From IMG/VR virus record IMGVR_UViG_3300022413_000014, positions 1 to 55,978 of that record: 55,978 nt of DNA. One strand, given 5' to 3'. Both the position numbers and the translations under genes were made by a program. This DNA comes from a virus. The notes beneath the pieces are model-generated. The model ran no database searches. It was not told where the DNA came from and saw only the letters and a program-made list of their open reading frames with translations. This document shows, piece by piece, positions 42,141 to 49,772 of this stretch. The number at the start of each line of letters is the position of its first letter. The first letter of the stretch is position 1.

Positions 42141-42154
42141 TGACAATCTTGTCA
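42141..42154. promoter_or_regulatory. Operator TGACAATCTTGTCA between divergent genes
   Basis: A copy of the genome-wide palindrome between the leftward membrane operon and the rightward winged-helix gene. Leftward it supplies TTGACA without a good -10; rightward a TTGTCA/TACAAA pair with an 18-bp gap is possible. It could control both directions. Confidence 0.55.
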
Positions 42155-42227
42155 AGATTCCTGCTTGAATGATACAAAGAAATAATGTACGGATCGCAGA
42201 CCGTTCAAATGTTAGGGAACAGAAAAG

Positions 42228-42584
42228 ATGATCATTCACCAAAAGCGCGGCTTGATGATGCTGGCCGCTATCGATGCGCTGGCGCAGGACTGTGGTCCCG
42301 AGTCCTATATCCATAATCGCGATATCGCCGCCGAGCTGAAGATTGCCGAGCGCTATGCCGAGGCCACCTTGCAGGCATTGGTCAGGAATGGCTGGTTAAC
42401 ATCCAAGCTCAGCCGCTATGGCGGTTATCGTCTGACCGACAGGGCAAAGGCCGCTGGCGCGGCCGGGTTCTACTACGAAAATATGCCCGATGAAGACGCC
42501 TGGCTGGACCTGATCACGCCGCAGCCGAAGCGCCCAAAGAAAGTCGCCTTTCGTGATCTTCTGCCGGCCTTCAAGATTAGCTGA
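42228..42584 (+). CDS. Rrf2-like winged-helix protein
   Basis: 118 residues. Residues about 5-75 follow the Rrf2 winged-helix pattern: GLMMLAAIDALAQ, NRDIAAELKIAERYAEATLQALVRNGWL, then SRYGGYRLTDRAK. There are no clustered cysteines, so no iron-sulfur centre. It is rightward between leftward runs, next to the 42141 operator, so it may regulate the membrane genes. AGGGAA lies before the ATG. It overlaps the convergent 42577 gene by eight bases. Confidence 0.7.
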   Translation: MIIHQKRGLMMLAAIDALAQDCGPESYIHNRDIAAELKIAERYAEATLQALVRNGWLTSKLSRYGGYRLTDRAKAAGAAGFYYENMPDEDAWLDLITPQPKRPKKVAFRDLLPAFKIS

Positions 42585-42888
42585 CCGGCTGATATAGCAT
42601 CGGCTCGCGCTCGATCCTGGTGATCAGTGACGCCAGCGCACCGTTGAGGGTGAAGATCGAGCCGGTGCCTGGCGTGTAAGCCGTGGCAATCGAACGGTCA
42701 GCATAGACCACGGCAACACCCACGCTTTGCAGATAGCCCTCGGTCAGGGCGTCATAAAGGTGATAGAGAATCGGCCACGCGTCATCCCCTGATGGATTGA
42801 TCTGCTCGACCTTTTCGGGATAGCGCGGCTTGACCTTGGCAATGCGGCAACGCGTATGCTGCCATTGCCAGGCAGGCTGATCGGTCAC
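42577..42888 (-). CDS. Hypothetical protein, 103 aa
   Basis: 103 residues, tryptophan-rich at the N-terminus (TDQPAWQWQHTRCR), then mixed. No family is recognised. It starts two bases after the stop of the Imm-like gene, so they are probably co-transcribed. Confidence 0.6.
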   Translation of the reverse strand: MTDQPAWQWQHTRCRIAKVKPRYPEKVEQINPSGDDAWPILYHLYDALTEGYLQSVGVAVVYADRSIATAYTPGTGSIFTLNGALASLITRIEREPMLYQPVS

Positions 42889-42890
42889 GC

Positions 42891-43112
42891 CTATGCGCTT
42901 CCGTGCGCAACGCGGTTGCTACCGGGCTCGTTCTTGACCGCCCAGACCAGGGCGGCGATCCAGCCGAGGAACGTCCAGCCCAGGAACAAGTTGAGGAGGA
43001 AGATCGCGTTCGCGTTGAGGTGATGCCGCCGCCAGGCAACAAGAGACGGCGCAAAATAGATCGCCAGGCAAATGGCGATGAATATCAAGGCCGCAACAAT
43101 GTCGCTATCCAT
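42891..43112 (-). CDS. Superinfection immunity family membrane protein
   Basis: 73 residues from ATG 43112 (AAGGGA upstream). Two membrane helices enclose the family signature NANAIFLLNLFLGWTFLGW followed by IAALVWAVKNEP, as in the Imm_superinfect family related to T4 Imm, which blocks DNA entry of a second phage. It is grouped with other small membrane genes between scaffold and minor head genes. Confidence 0.85.
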   Translation of the reverse strand: MDSDIVAALIFIAICLAIYFAPSLVAWRRHHLNANAIFLLNLFLGWTFLGWIAALVWAVKNEPGSNRVAHGSA

Positions 43113-43175
43113 GTCAGTCCCTTCCATTCTCACATCTGACAACGCTATTAACTAAGTAGGAACGAGGGCGAGCCC

Positions 43176-43283
43176 ATGTCAAGGAAATGGCAGATCATGA
43201 TTGTTGTGCTAGTTGCTGTAATCGTCTTGTGGTTCATGGTCGAATTGATCGACTGGGCGCAGGTCATGGGCGAGGCATCCTGA
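43176..43283 (+). CDS. Tiny single-pass membrane protein, 35 aa
   Basis: Too short for standard gene finding. ATG 43176 with GAGGG upstream gives MSRKWQIMIVV then a hydrophobic stretch to residue 24 and an acidic tail, stop at 43281-43283. The basic start, single helix and acidic end make it look real. It lies in a gap between leftward genes, near the 43316 operator. Confidence 0.5.
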   Translation: MSRKWQIMIVVLVAVIVLWFMVELIDWAQVMGEAS

Positions 43284-43315
43284 TCAATCTGACGCTGGCG
43301 CACCCACGGCCATGT

Positions 43316-43329
43316 AGACAAGATTGTCA
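43316..43329. promoter_or_regulatory. Operator AGACAAGATTGTCA without clear promoter
   Basis: A copy of the palindrome with one outer mismatch, in the gap before the 43355 gene stop. No good -10 is seen in either direction, so it may act as a roadblock or secondary site. Confidence 0.45.
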
Positions 43330-43354
43330 GTTATCGTCACATACTGATCCCTGT

Positions 43355-43624
43355 CTACTGACGAGGAAATAGCCACTCCACGACGTTCAGCCCACGCCCA
43401 CGCCATCGAATGGCGCGAATGTCAGCCATCAGTAACAGCGTGATCGGCCACATCCCCGCCTGAAACAGGAAGATATGCGGTCGGAGCAGCCTCCAAGGTT
43501 TGGTCCGACCGCGCCGCTTTTCCTGATAACCGCTTTCCACGCCATCATAGAGCGCGATCAGACAACCGATGATTAGCCACCAGCTAAGCGACGTCCAGAA
43601 ATCAGGCAGGTCAGATAAACCCAT
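43355..43624 (-). CDS. Two-pass membrane protein, 89 aa
   Basis: 89 residues with two hydrophobic segments (about 12-28 and 50-67) joined by a basic loop (YQEKRRGRTKPWRLLRPH). No family is recognised. It lies just downstream of the 43637 basic protein in the same direction. Confidence 0.6.
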   Translation of the reverse strand: MGLSDLPDFWTSLSWWLIIGCLIALYDGVESGYQEKRRGRTKPWRLLRPHIFLFQAGMWPITLLLMADIRAIRWRGRGLNVVEWLFPRQ

Positions 43625-43636
43625 GTCGGCAGCCTA

Positions 43637-43792
43637 TCACCCCTTCCGACGTCGTTTGCGCGCCTTTTTGCGCTTATCTGCTTGATGGAATTCCTTGGCA
43701 ACGCTTGGCTTGATCCCAGCCTTCTTGGCGAAGGCCGGATTGTGCGCGGCAATCCTCATGAAACGCCGCTGCTTGGCGGTTTTCGACGGCAT
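43637..43792 (-). CDS. Small basic protein (MPSK...QRRFM type)
   Basis: 51 residues, below usual ORF limits. ATG 43792 has GGGGAG eight bases upstream. The start MPSKTAKQRRFM and the very basic C-terminus (RKKARKRRRKG) match a small phage family of unknown function often found near portal/minor head genes; it likely binds nucleic acid. Confidence 0.65.
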   Translation of the reverse strand: MPSKTAKQRRFMRIAAHNPAFAKKAGIKPSVAKEFHQADKRKKARKRRRKG

Positions 43793-43827
43793 GACTAGGG
43801 CTCCCCGGAAGTCTGTGGGGTCTATGG

Positions 43828-44064
43828 CTAGGGCTCATCAATCCATTCCTGGTATTCACCGCAGCATTCATGGAATGCGGTTATAGGCCAGATCGCCATG
43901 GGATATCGGCCTTCATTGGTCATAAAGGTCTTGCCGTCATGGATGACCGGGGCACGGCGACGGCAAAGCCCGTAGAACGGCCCACCGATCGGCGCTTCGT
44001 TCTGAACGCCTTCGAGTTCGACCTCATGCCAGAATCGGCAGGTGTCGCAGCATTCGCGCTTCAT
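43828..44064 (-). CDS. Cysteine-rich zinc-ribbon-like protein, 78 aa
   Basis: 78 residues with five or more cysteines (ECCDTCRFW at the start, GLCRRRAP mid, HECCGEY near the end), a likely zinc site. Its ATG overlaps the stop of the minor head gene. No family is recognised beyond the metal-binding pattern. Confidence 0.65.
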   Translation of the reverse strand: MKRECCDTCRFWHEVELEGVQNEAPIGGPFYGLCRRRAPVIHDGKTFMTNEGRYPMAIWPITAFHECCGEYQEWIDEP

Positions 44065-46520
44065 TCCAGATAATCCTCAGGATCAAGACCGGCGGCCAAA
44101 AACGCGTCCTTCTCCGTCTTGGCCAGCTCGGCAAGCGTAAGCGGTCGCCCGTGGCGGTCAACTAGCCTGCCGATCGATAGATTGCCCCTGCGGAACAGCC
44201 TGGACCGGGTCACGCCCAATAAGTTGCTCTGATCGGAAACGCTCAATCCGTTAAGAAAATCTTCTGACGACGGCACGCCGGGGATGCCGCCGACCTGTTG
44301 CCGGATGCTTTCACGCACGAAGCCATCGAAGCGTGCGCGCTGGCGCGCGGTGAGCTGACCGACCGAGCTGACCGGTTGCATGTTCTCGCGCCGGGTGAAG
44401 TCCCTGAGATAGCGGCGGCGCTCGTCTGACGTCAGTTGTTGCCGCACCAGCGCGGTGTTGGAGATGAACGGCACCCGCCGTGATCGGCAGTTGTGGTGGG
44501 CTGGAGGATATATTCCTTTTCCTGCGTCAAAAATCCTACCATTAAGGTCTAAGCAGATGTGGCTATTATGAGCAACCACCCCGCCGACGATAAAGCTATG
44601 ATCATCGGCTACTTCGATGTCATAGACGACCGCGCCGGCATTGACCGCCTCAACCCCGGCAACGGCAGCGTCATCTGGACATTCGTTCGTTTCGCTTCGG
44701 CCTGCATGTGACAGCGTCGACATCGCGTCGCCAGATTGCTCAACGCGTTCGCCTTCCGTGAATCCGTAAAGTTGTGGAACGGAATGATGTGGTCGACATC
44801 CAACGAACGCCCTGCCTCGGCTTTCTCCTTGGCCTCGGTCTTGCCACAGTCGACGCAAGTGTGGACATCCCGTTTCAAGACGCGCCGCCTGATAGCCTTC
44901 CAGCCGATGCCCCGAGCGCTCGACGTGCGACCGCCGCCTTTCCAGTTCGGATGAGCTTGTCCTGTGAAAGCCTTGCTGATCTTGTCCTTGCGCGCCTGGT
45001 TGTTTGACGTCCATGCACGATTGCATGCTTGCGAGCAGACCTTGCCGCCATTGTGCGCCACCATCGCCATGCCGAATTTGCGTTTGATCGGCTTGACCGG
45101 GGAAAACATGGCTCGGCAATTCACGCAACGGCGTGGCCTTGGCTTTTTGGCCGCCACCCGACAGGCATGCGAACAATATTTCTTCTTGGTTCCACCCGCC
45201 GGCAAGCGCTGCCCACAATGAGCGCATAAACCGCGTTGCTCGATCCGCCATTGATCGTAGCAAGCGCGCGAACAGAAAATCTTGTCTGACGCCCCGCTGA
45301 CCCGTGTCTGACAATGGCCGCGCAGGACTTCCTTGCCGCAGCGATGACACGCATTTCGATGTATGCGACGGCCCGCTGCCTTGCAGGCATTGCCGCAATA
45401 AGTTTGATGTGGATGACCTGAGAAAACGCGAAAGCGTTGACCACATGTCGCGCAGTGGCGATGATCGTTTGGCATGGGCGACTCCTCCAAAGTCATTCAT
45501 GCTCGCGAGGATCATCGTTTGTGCCGATGGTCCTCGCTGCGTTTTGGCAAGGCGGTCACCGTTCCTAAGCGTTCCGGCTTCCTGCCATGAGCCGTCAGGT
45601 CGAAGGAACAGATGATCGCTGGTGCAGGTAAAGCTTTCGCCATTGGCTAGCATCACGCGTACCAGATCATCACTATATTTCGCTTGCGTGGCCCGTACAA
45701 CCCGAGGCGCGCCGCTGCCGCCGATGACCAGGTCTCCAGGTTGTATCGTCTCTATGGGGCGTTTGCCAGTGGGCGTCTCGATCAGCGTGCCGGCAACAAA
45801 ACACGTCCTATCATCGAGCACGGCCGCCCAGATCTCTTTCTTGAACAGCCGCTTATTGGCCTCGGCGAACTCACGTCCGGCAGCGGCGGCGATGTGGGTG
45901 ACCGAAGTGCGCACGATGGTCTGCGCCTGGGCTCGGGTGATCTGGGTCGCGCCGTCACGACCGGCCAGCTCAGCGGTGCCGACGATGCGCGCAGCAATGG
46001 CGTTGACGGTCTCGCCCTGGGTTAGGCCGATGCGGATTTCGTTCATGATGCGGCGGCGCTCGTCCGCTTCAAGCAGCCGCGTCCAGTCCTTGAGGATACG
46101 GCCCTGAAACGGCCTCGACGTCACAATCTTTCTCAGCTCGGATGAGGTCGGCAGCCTGGCCGTAGTGCTGACCGGGGCCGCCATCTTGGTGAGGTTGGCG
46201 AGAAAGCGCGGCTCGTCCAGCGCGATGGCGCTGAGTTCGCCGGTCAGCTCATCCAAGAGACCGCTAAAGGCAGGCGACCTGACCTTCTCGATCGTCTGCT
46301 CCAGGCGGGAAAGGCGCTGGCGTGCCGTCCGGTCTAAAGCGAAGCCACCGCCCGCTGACGACTGCAGCGGCGCGGTCTTGGCGATGATCTGGTCCTTGAG
46401 GTCGCGCTCGGTCCTTTGCAGGTGATTTAGGATCTGGGAGCGCATCCGATTCGACACCCGTACCAGGCCGATCTGACGCCTGATGCTGCTGTCTAGGATG
46501 ATCTCGTTGGCCGTTGGCAT
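44061..46520 (-). CDS. Minor head protein (MuF/SPP1 gp7 type) interrupted by an intein
   Basis: 819 residues in one open frame. Residues 1-239 and 653-819 are the head protein: helical N-terminus, AQTIVRTSVTHIAAAAGREFA, then AVLDDRT joined after splicing to SHICLDLNGRIFD and the PPAHHNCRSR zinc-type motif of MuF proteins. Residues 240-652 are an intein (see next entry). The spliced product would be 406 residues. MuF proteins sit in the head near the portal and help assembly or DNA entry. Location beside the portal fits. Confidence 0.85.
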   Translation of the reverse strand: MPTANEIILDSSIRRQIGLVRVSNRMRSQILNHLQRTERDLKDQIIAKTAPLQSSAGGGFALDRTARQRLSRLEQTIEKVRSPAFSGLLDELTGELSAIALDEPRFLANLTKMAAPVSTTARLPTSSELRKIVTSRPFQGRILKDWTRLLEADERRRIMNEIRIGLTQGETVNAIAARIVGTAELAGRDGATQITRAQAQTIVRTSVTHIAAAAGREFAEANKRLFKKEIWAAVLDDRTCFVAGTLIETPTGKRPIETIQPGDLVIGGSGAPRVVRATQAKYSDDLVRVMLANGESFTCTSDHLFLRPDGSWQEAGTLRNGDRLAKTQRGPSAQTMILASMNDFGGVAHAKRSSPLRDMWSTLSRFLRSSTSNLLRQCLQGSGPSHTSKCVSSLRQGSPARPLSDTGQRGVRQDFLFARLLRSMADRATRFMRSLWAALAGGWNQEEILFACLSGGGQKAKATPLRELPSHVFPGQADQTQIRHGDGGAQWRQGLLASMQSCMDVKQPGAQGQDQQGFHRTSSSELERRRSHVERSGHRLEGYQAARLETGCPHLRRLWQDRGQGESRGRAFVGCRPHHSVPQLYGFTEGERVEQSGDAMSTLSHAGRSETNECPDDAAVAGVEAVNAGAVVYDIEVADDHSFIVGGVVAHNSHICLDLNGRIFDAGKGIYPPAHHNCRSRRVPFISNTALVRQQLTSDERRRYLRDFTRRENMQPVSSVGQLTARQRARFDGFVRESIRQQVGGIPGVPSSEDFLNGLSVSDQSNLLGVTRSRLFRRGNLSIGRLVDRHGRPLTLAELAKTEKDAFLAAGLDPEDYLE
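44565..45803 (-). mobile_element. Intein in the minor head protein, with a nested HNH gene
   Basis: The intein starts with Cys240 (TGT, 45803-45801) and ends with Asn652 (44567-44565), followed by Ser. Block A is CFVAGTLIETPTGKRPIETI, block B holds TSDH in GESFTCTSDHLFLRP, block F is VYDIEVADDHSF and the end is VVAHN-S, all hallmarks of protein splicing. Between blocks B and F the frame runs open across the HNH gene but its translation is low-quality, with no nuclease domain. The insertion point is the conserved DDRT-SHIC active region of the MuF domain. Confidence 0.9.
44609..45475 (-). CDS. HNH homing endonuclease nested out of frame in the intein
   Basis: 288 residues in a frame shifted +1 from the intein. 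ATG 45475 follows GGAGGA at ideal spacing. The protein has at least four Cys-x2-Cys zinc units (CATCGQRF, CHRCGKEV, CAHCGQRL, CVNCRAMF) and a C-terminal HNH core: CVDCGKTEAKEK, then DVDHIIPFHNF and CRRCHMQAE. It would cut intein-less alleles so the element spreads. The last residues overlap intein block F. In usual inteins the nuclease is in frame; here it is a separate, overlapping gene. Confidence 0.88.
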   Translation of the reverse strand: MPNDHRHCATCGQRFRVFSGHPHQTYCGNACKAAGRRIHRNACHRCGKEVLRGHCQTRVSGASDKIFCSRACYDQWRIEQRGLCAHCGQRLPAGGTKKKYCSHACRVAAKKPRPRRCVNCRAMFSPVKPIKRKFGMAMVAHNGGKVCSQACNRAWTSNNQARKDKISKAFTGQAHPNWKGGGRTSSARGIGWKAIRRRVLKRDVHTCVDCGKTEAKEKAEAGRSLDVDHIIPFHNFTDSRKANALSNLATRCRRCHMQAEAKRTNVQMTLPLPGLRRSMPARSSMTSK

Positions 46521-46529
46521 TGATAGTCA

Positions 46530-48044
46530 TCATTCGCCGTCATTGCTGCGGGAATCGTTTTCGTTTTCGTCACCGGGCTGCTCGAAGGGCTGGCCAAAAC
46601 CGCCATTGGCCGGGGCCATGGATGACATCGCGGCCTTGTCGAGGATATCGGCTGGAATGACGCCCTCTTCCAGTTCAATCTCCTCGATCTCCTCTTCGAG
46701 GGTGCGGCTGGTAACATCACGCTTGAGCATAATCTCGTTGATGGTGCGATAGGAAATGACGCCGCCGCGCTGCTTGAAGGTCAGCATTTCATTCAGCTCG
46801 CTGGCCTCCATCGGATCGTCGGCAAAATCAAGATTGGGCTCGATAAGCACGCCGGCATCATCGACGCCTAGCCAGCGCGCGGCCATGCGCAGCGCTTCCT
46901 GCATGCCGGCGGCCGAGGCCTTGGCGATCGACGTCAGGCTGGCGGTCTGGGCGGCTACACGGATGCGTAGGGCATCACCGGACTCGACCGCAGAGCCACG
47001 CTGCACCAGGCGCGCCGATAGCGCGTTGGCGATCTGGTAGTCCTCGCCGAGGTTGTTGAGCTGGAACTGGATGCCCCGGCTGTCGACGCCGATGAACTTA
47101 GCGTCGCCGCCCTCCTGCATGGCGATGCGCGCGCCGGGGCCGATTTGGATGTCCTCGGTGAGCGTGTTGCCGATGGTGACCAAGGTTTCCTGCCCGGTCA
47201 TGAATAGCGCGTGCCGAAGGTCAGCCTCGCCTAGATAGATCGACATCGAGCGGTTAGCGAGGCCAAGCAGCGGCGGCAGATCGACATTGATGTCGATGTC
47301 GTGGGGGCCGATGAATACGAACGGGATTTCGCCCAAGGTCTGGCCGCGCAGCAGCACCGGCTGGGTTGCGCTGACGTCGAAGGTTTCATCCTCCATGAAC
47401 ATGCCCGAGCTATAGGTGCCGGCGCTCTCGTTCTCAGCGAATTCACCTAGGACCAGGACGCGGTATTTGCGTTCGGTCTTCCATTCCAGCCCGTCGCGGA
47501 CGTTCTCGGTTTCATCCAGCACGACGATGTTGAGGTTTTGCTTGGTGGGATCGCCGGCCTCGCCGTCATCCCAGTTGATTACGCTTTCCGCCGTGTAGGT
47601 CGACAGCAGCGGCAGGATCGACGGGATCTGTACTGGATCTTGCGGAACGTCGACATGAAGCCCCATGCGACCGGTCACTAGCTGTTGCTCGTGGATCTTG
47701 CGCAAGAGATCGACCAGGCTTTCGCCAAGGATGGTCGCCTTGTCCCTAAGCGGTTCCATGGCCTCGGGAAGCTGGATTGACGGCGGCTTGCGGTTGAGGA
47801 TGCCGACCAGAATGTCGACCGTGTCCTTCATCACCTCGGGGAAGACCGCGCGTCGAAGATAGGCTTGATAGCGGCGAAGCCCGTTCTGGCCGGTCAGCAT
47901 GCCTTCAAGATACATGCCTTCGGTCGCGGGGAGATAGGCGAGCCCCTTGGCCTTGACTGCATTCTGGCCGGCATGGCTATCGCGACAAAGCGTCCAAAGG
48001 TCGATGTGGGCCTGATAATCGGGATGCGTGCTGTCGATGGTCAT
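46530..48044 (-). CDS. Portal protein (DUF4055-like)
   Basis: 504 residues. The pattern (AYLPATEGMYLEGMLTGQNGLRRYQAYLRRAVFP near the start, then ESLVDLLRKIHEQQLVTGRMG and GEIPFVFIGPHDIDINVDLPPLLGLA, NRSMSIYLGEADL later) matches DUF4055 portal proteins. A long C-terminal helix and acidic end follow. Twelve copies form the DNA channel of the head. It is directly before the minor head gene, as is normal. Confidence 0.85.
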   Translation of the reverse strand: MTIDSTHPDYQAHIDLWTLCRDSHAGQNAVKAKGLAYLPATEGMYLEGMLTGQNGLRRYQAYLRRAVFPEVMKDTVDILVGILNRKPPSIQLPEAMEPLRDKATILGESLVDLLRKIHEQQLVTGRMGLHVDVPQDPVQIPSILPLLSTYTAESVINWDDGEAGDPTKQNLNIVVLDETENVRDGLEWKTERKYRVLVLGEFAENESAGTYSSGMFMEDETFDVSATQPVLLRGQTLGEIPFVFIGPHDIDINVDLPPLLGLANRSMSIYLGEADLRHALFMTGQETLVTIGNTLTEDIQIGPGARIAMQEGGDAKFIGVDSRGIQFQLNNLGEDYQIANALSARLVQRGSAVESGDALRIRVAAQTASLTSIAKASAAGMQEALRMAARWLGVDDAGVLIEPNLDFADDPMEASELNEMLTFKQRGGVISYRTINEIMLKRDVTSRTLEEEIEEIELEEGVIPADILDKAAMSSMAPANGGFGQPFEQPGDENENDSRSNDGE

Positions 48045-48163
48045 GGGCGGGCTTGGCTCCGTGGCGACGGCGATCGCCAGAGCCTAGCCAGGCCTGTCAA
48101 GCAGCGTGATGATCGAAGCGAAGTGCTATTGACGTTTGATGATGGTGCCGGCAAGCCTACGCC

Positions 48164-48304
48164 ATGAAACTTGACCGCTATCTAGAGACCTTGCGCCGTA
48201 TGCTGCGCGACCTGTGGGCGACGTCCATGGTCGGCGGCGGCATTGCCATGATTGTGCTGATCGCTGGCGCGCTCCTCATCGCTTGGGCGCTCAATGCGGG
48301 TTAA
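48164..48304 (+). CDS. Small membrane protein, 46 aa
   Basis: 46 residues, below usual ORF limits: basic, amphipathic N-terminus (MKLDRYLETLRRMLRDLW) and one hydrophobic helix (about 22-43). Its stop overlaps the next small gene. First gene of a rightward cluster divergent from the portal. Confidence 0.5.
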   Translation: MKLDRYLETLRRMLRDLWATSMVGGGIAMIVLIAGALLIAWALNAG

Positions 48305-48398
48305 AAGCTGGATATTCTGGCTGGCAGTTCTGGTCAGCGGACTTGGCGGCGGTGTCGCCGCCGGCGTGGCCATCATCATCTTGAGGGACGGGCTTTAA
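48294..48398 (+). CDS. Small membrane protein, 34 aa
   Basis: 34 residues: MRVKSWIFWLAVLVSG then a Gly/Ala-rich helix and a basic end. The start overlaps the previous gene and the stop is in a TAATG junction with the next, which supports translation. A hydrophobic micro-protein of unknown role. Confidence 0.5.
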   Translation: MRVKSWIFWLAVLVSGLGGGVAAGVAIIILRDGL

Positions 48399-48673
48399 TG
48401 ATCAAGACGGCGGACATCCCTATCGGTCGGCGCTGGCATGACACCGAGTCCGACCAGGTAAAGGTATGGGACGGCGAAGCCTGGCAACTCGACTACCGTG
48501 AGCTTTTAAAGCGCTACATGGCCAACGTCGAGGCGCGCGAAGGCGTGTATTTCATCGAGCCTGGATGGGATGAAAACCCGGATTACGATGTGACCCCTTA
48601 TCCCGGTCTGTCGGACGCCGACCAGATCGAACTCGGCAAGATCGCGAGCGAGATCAGCTATTATGACGGATGA
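48398..48673 (+). CDS. Paralogue of the 39937 protein
   Basis: 91 residues. DYRELLKRYMANVEAREGVYF and the C-terminal PGLSDADQ match the protein at 39937-40245. TAATG links it to the preceding micro-gene. Function unknown; duplication on opposite strands is unusual. Confidence 0.65.
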   Translation: MIKTADIPIGRRWHDTESDQVKVWDGEAWQLDYRELLKRYMANVEAREGVYFIEPGWDENPDYDVTPYPGLSDADQIELGKIASEISYYDG

Positions 48674-48914
48674 GTCATTCCGGAGTATTGTGATGAACAA
48701 GAACCACGCGACCGGCGCTGAAGTCGATGCGCTTTTGGCTGCGATGCCGGATCGCTGCATCGTCTGGCTAAGCGTCGACTCCGAAAGCTATTTCGTTAGG
48801 GCTGTTGGGACCAGGCCTCATGAACAGCCTGATATGCTCGCCTTCAAAAGATCACGTTCAGGCATCGATCAGGCCGTTGCGTTGGCGCGCATGGCCGCTG
48901 CCGAGCAGTCCTGA
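48663..48914 (+). CDS. Hypothetical protein, 83 aa
   Basis: 83 residues with helix-strand mix (EVDALLAAMPDRCIVWLSVD). No family is recognised. ATG 48663 or ATG 48693 (MNKNHATGAEV) may be used; both overlap or closely follow the previous gene. It overlaps the next by one base. Confidence 0.55.
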   Translation: MTDESFRSIVMNKNHATGAEVDALLAAMPDRCIVWLSVDSESYFVRAVGTRPHEQPDMLAFKRSRSGIDQAVALARMAAAEQS

Positions 48915-49180
48915 TGCCGCTTATTCGTGTTCTTGAGATCCCGCCGCCGACTGGGACATATCATTTCCGTAGCGGCGAGCCCCAGACCTTCATCGAGGTC
49001 GATTGGTTCCGTGATGATGATTACATCGAGGGCCACCCGGACGCGCCGGTGATGACCACCGAGCGCGGTCGCGAACTGATCATCGCGTTCATTAAGCAGA
49101 AGCGCTATTTCAAGCCCGGCAAGGCGTTTCTGGTGCTGCACCAGGACTACAGCATGACCATCGGCTATAGCGCGCCTTAA
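48914..49180 (+). CDS. Hypothetical protein, 88 aa
   Basis: 88 residues, mixed, with IEVDWFRDDDYIEGHPDAPVM in the middle. No family is recognised. It starts in a TGATG junction and ends convergent with the 49177 gene. Confidence 0.6.
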   Translation: MPLIRVLEIPPPTGTYHFRSGEPQTFIEVDWFRDDDYIEGHPDAPVMTTERGRELIIAFIKQKRYFKPGKAFLVLHQDYSMTIGYSAP

Positions 49181-49482
49181 TAGGGCGTGACGCAGGCGTG
49201 CGCTAGACAGGCGTAATCGGTGGTCCAGTAGCCGACGACGGTACGCCCGTCCGCTAGCTCACCACGACCATAAACCAGCTCGGCATGCTCATATTCTGGA
49301 GGCGTCAGCAGGTCATCGGCATCGCCGGCTGTCACCGTCTCCAGCGAGCGGCAGATTTCCAGCACGATGATACGGCTTTCGGGGGGCAGCAAGCTGCAAA
49401 ACCCGATGATGGTGCCGCGCTGGCGATCTCTGACGGGAATTCCCGGATCGCCTTGGGGAAGGCTTTGGTCCAGGGAAGACAT
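49177..49482 (-). CDS. Hypothetical protein, 101 aa
   Basis: 101 residues from ATG 49482 (AAGGAACC upstream); the open frame above it is a shadow of a hairpin region. Strand-helix mix with a Tyr/Trp-rich end (VVGYWTTDYACLAHACV). No family is recognised. It follows a structured gap that starts with a strong hairpin. Confidence 0.6.
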   Translation of the reverse strand: MSSLDQSLPQGDPGIPVRDRQRGTIIGFCSLLPPESRIIVLEICRSLETVTAGDADDLLTPPEYEHAELVYGRGELADGRTVVGYWTTDYACLAHACVTPY

Positions 49483-49498
49483 GGCTAGGTTCCTTGTC

Positions 49499-49538
49499 GA
49501 GACGGGCGCGGTGGAAGGATTGAGCCCGCGCCCGTCTC
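49499..49538 (-). repeat. Perfect 13-bp hairpin in the leader of gene 49482
   Basis: GAGACGGGCGCGG (49499-49511) pairs fully with CCGCGCCCGTCTC (49526-49538), with a 14-base loop. It sits just before the ribosome binding site of the leftward gene, so it could regulate its translation or stop upstream messages. Confidence 0.6.
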
Positions 49539-49572
49539 TAGGAGAACATCGGGGCAATCTTATTCATTTCAA

Positions 49573-49639
49573 ATGAAAAAAGCAAAAAAGGGCGGTGGCT
49601 TGTCATTTGCCCGAAGGCAGGGGAGAACAAGACACCGCC
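49573..49639 (-). terminator. Leftward intrinsic terminator
   Basis: Leftward, GGCGGTGTCTTGT (49639-49627) pairs with ACAAGCCACCGCC (49603-49591) with one mismatch, followed by TTTTTTGCTTTTTTC. It ends transcription coming from the 50069 promoter region. Confidence 0.7.
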
Positions 49640-49772
49640 GAAATCGATTGACCTTGTATAGGTCAAAGCCCATGCCAGCTGCGAGGTCCGTCACAGGAAT
49701 GCAACTGACAATAGGTAATTTAGGGCTATTGACGGTGAATGACTAGGGGGGCTAGCTGTCTGTGGGGAAGGC

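Noticed and set aside
43137-43150. CTGACAACGCTATTA near 43140 as an operator
   Set aside because: Only one half-site is present.
45121-45444. A third frame inside the intein-HNH region
   Set aside because: A 107-residue frame without a ribosome binding site and without domain features; the HNH frame explains the coding signal.
48094-48107. TGACAGGCCTGGCT before the portal gene as an eleventh operator
   Set aside because: Read from the minus strand, only one half matches the palindrome and no -10 box follows the TTGACA.
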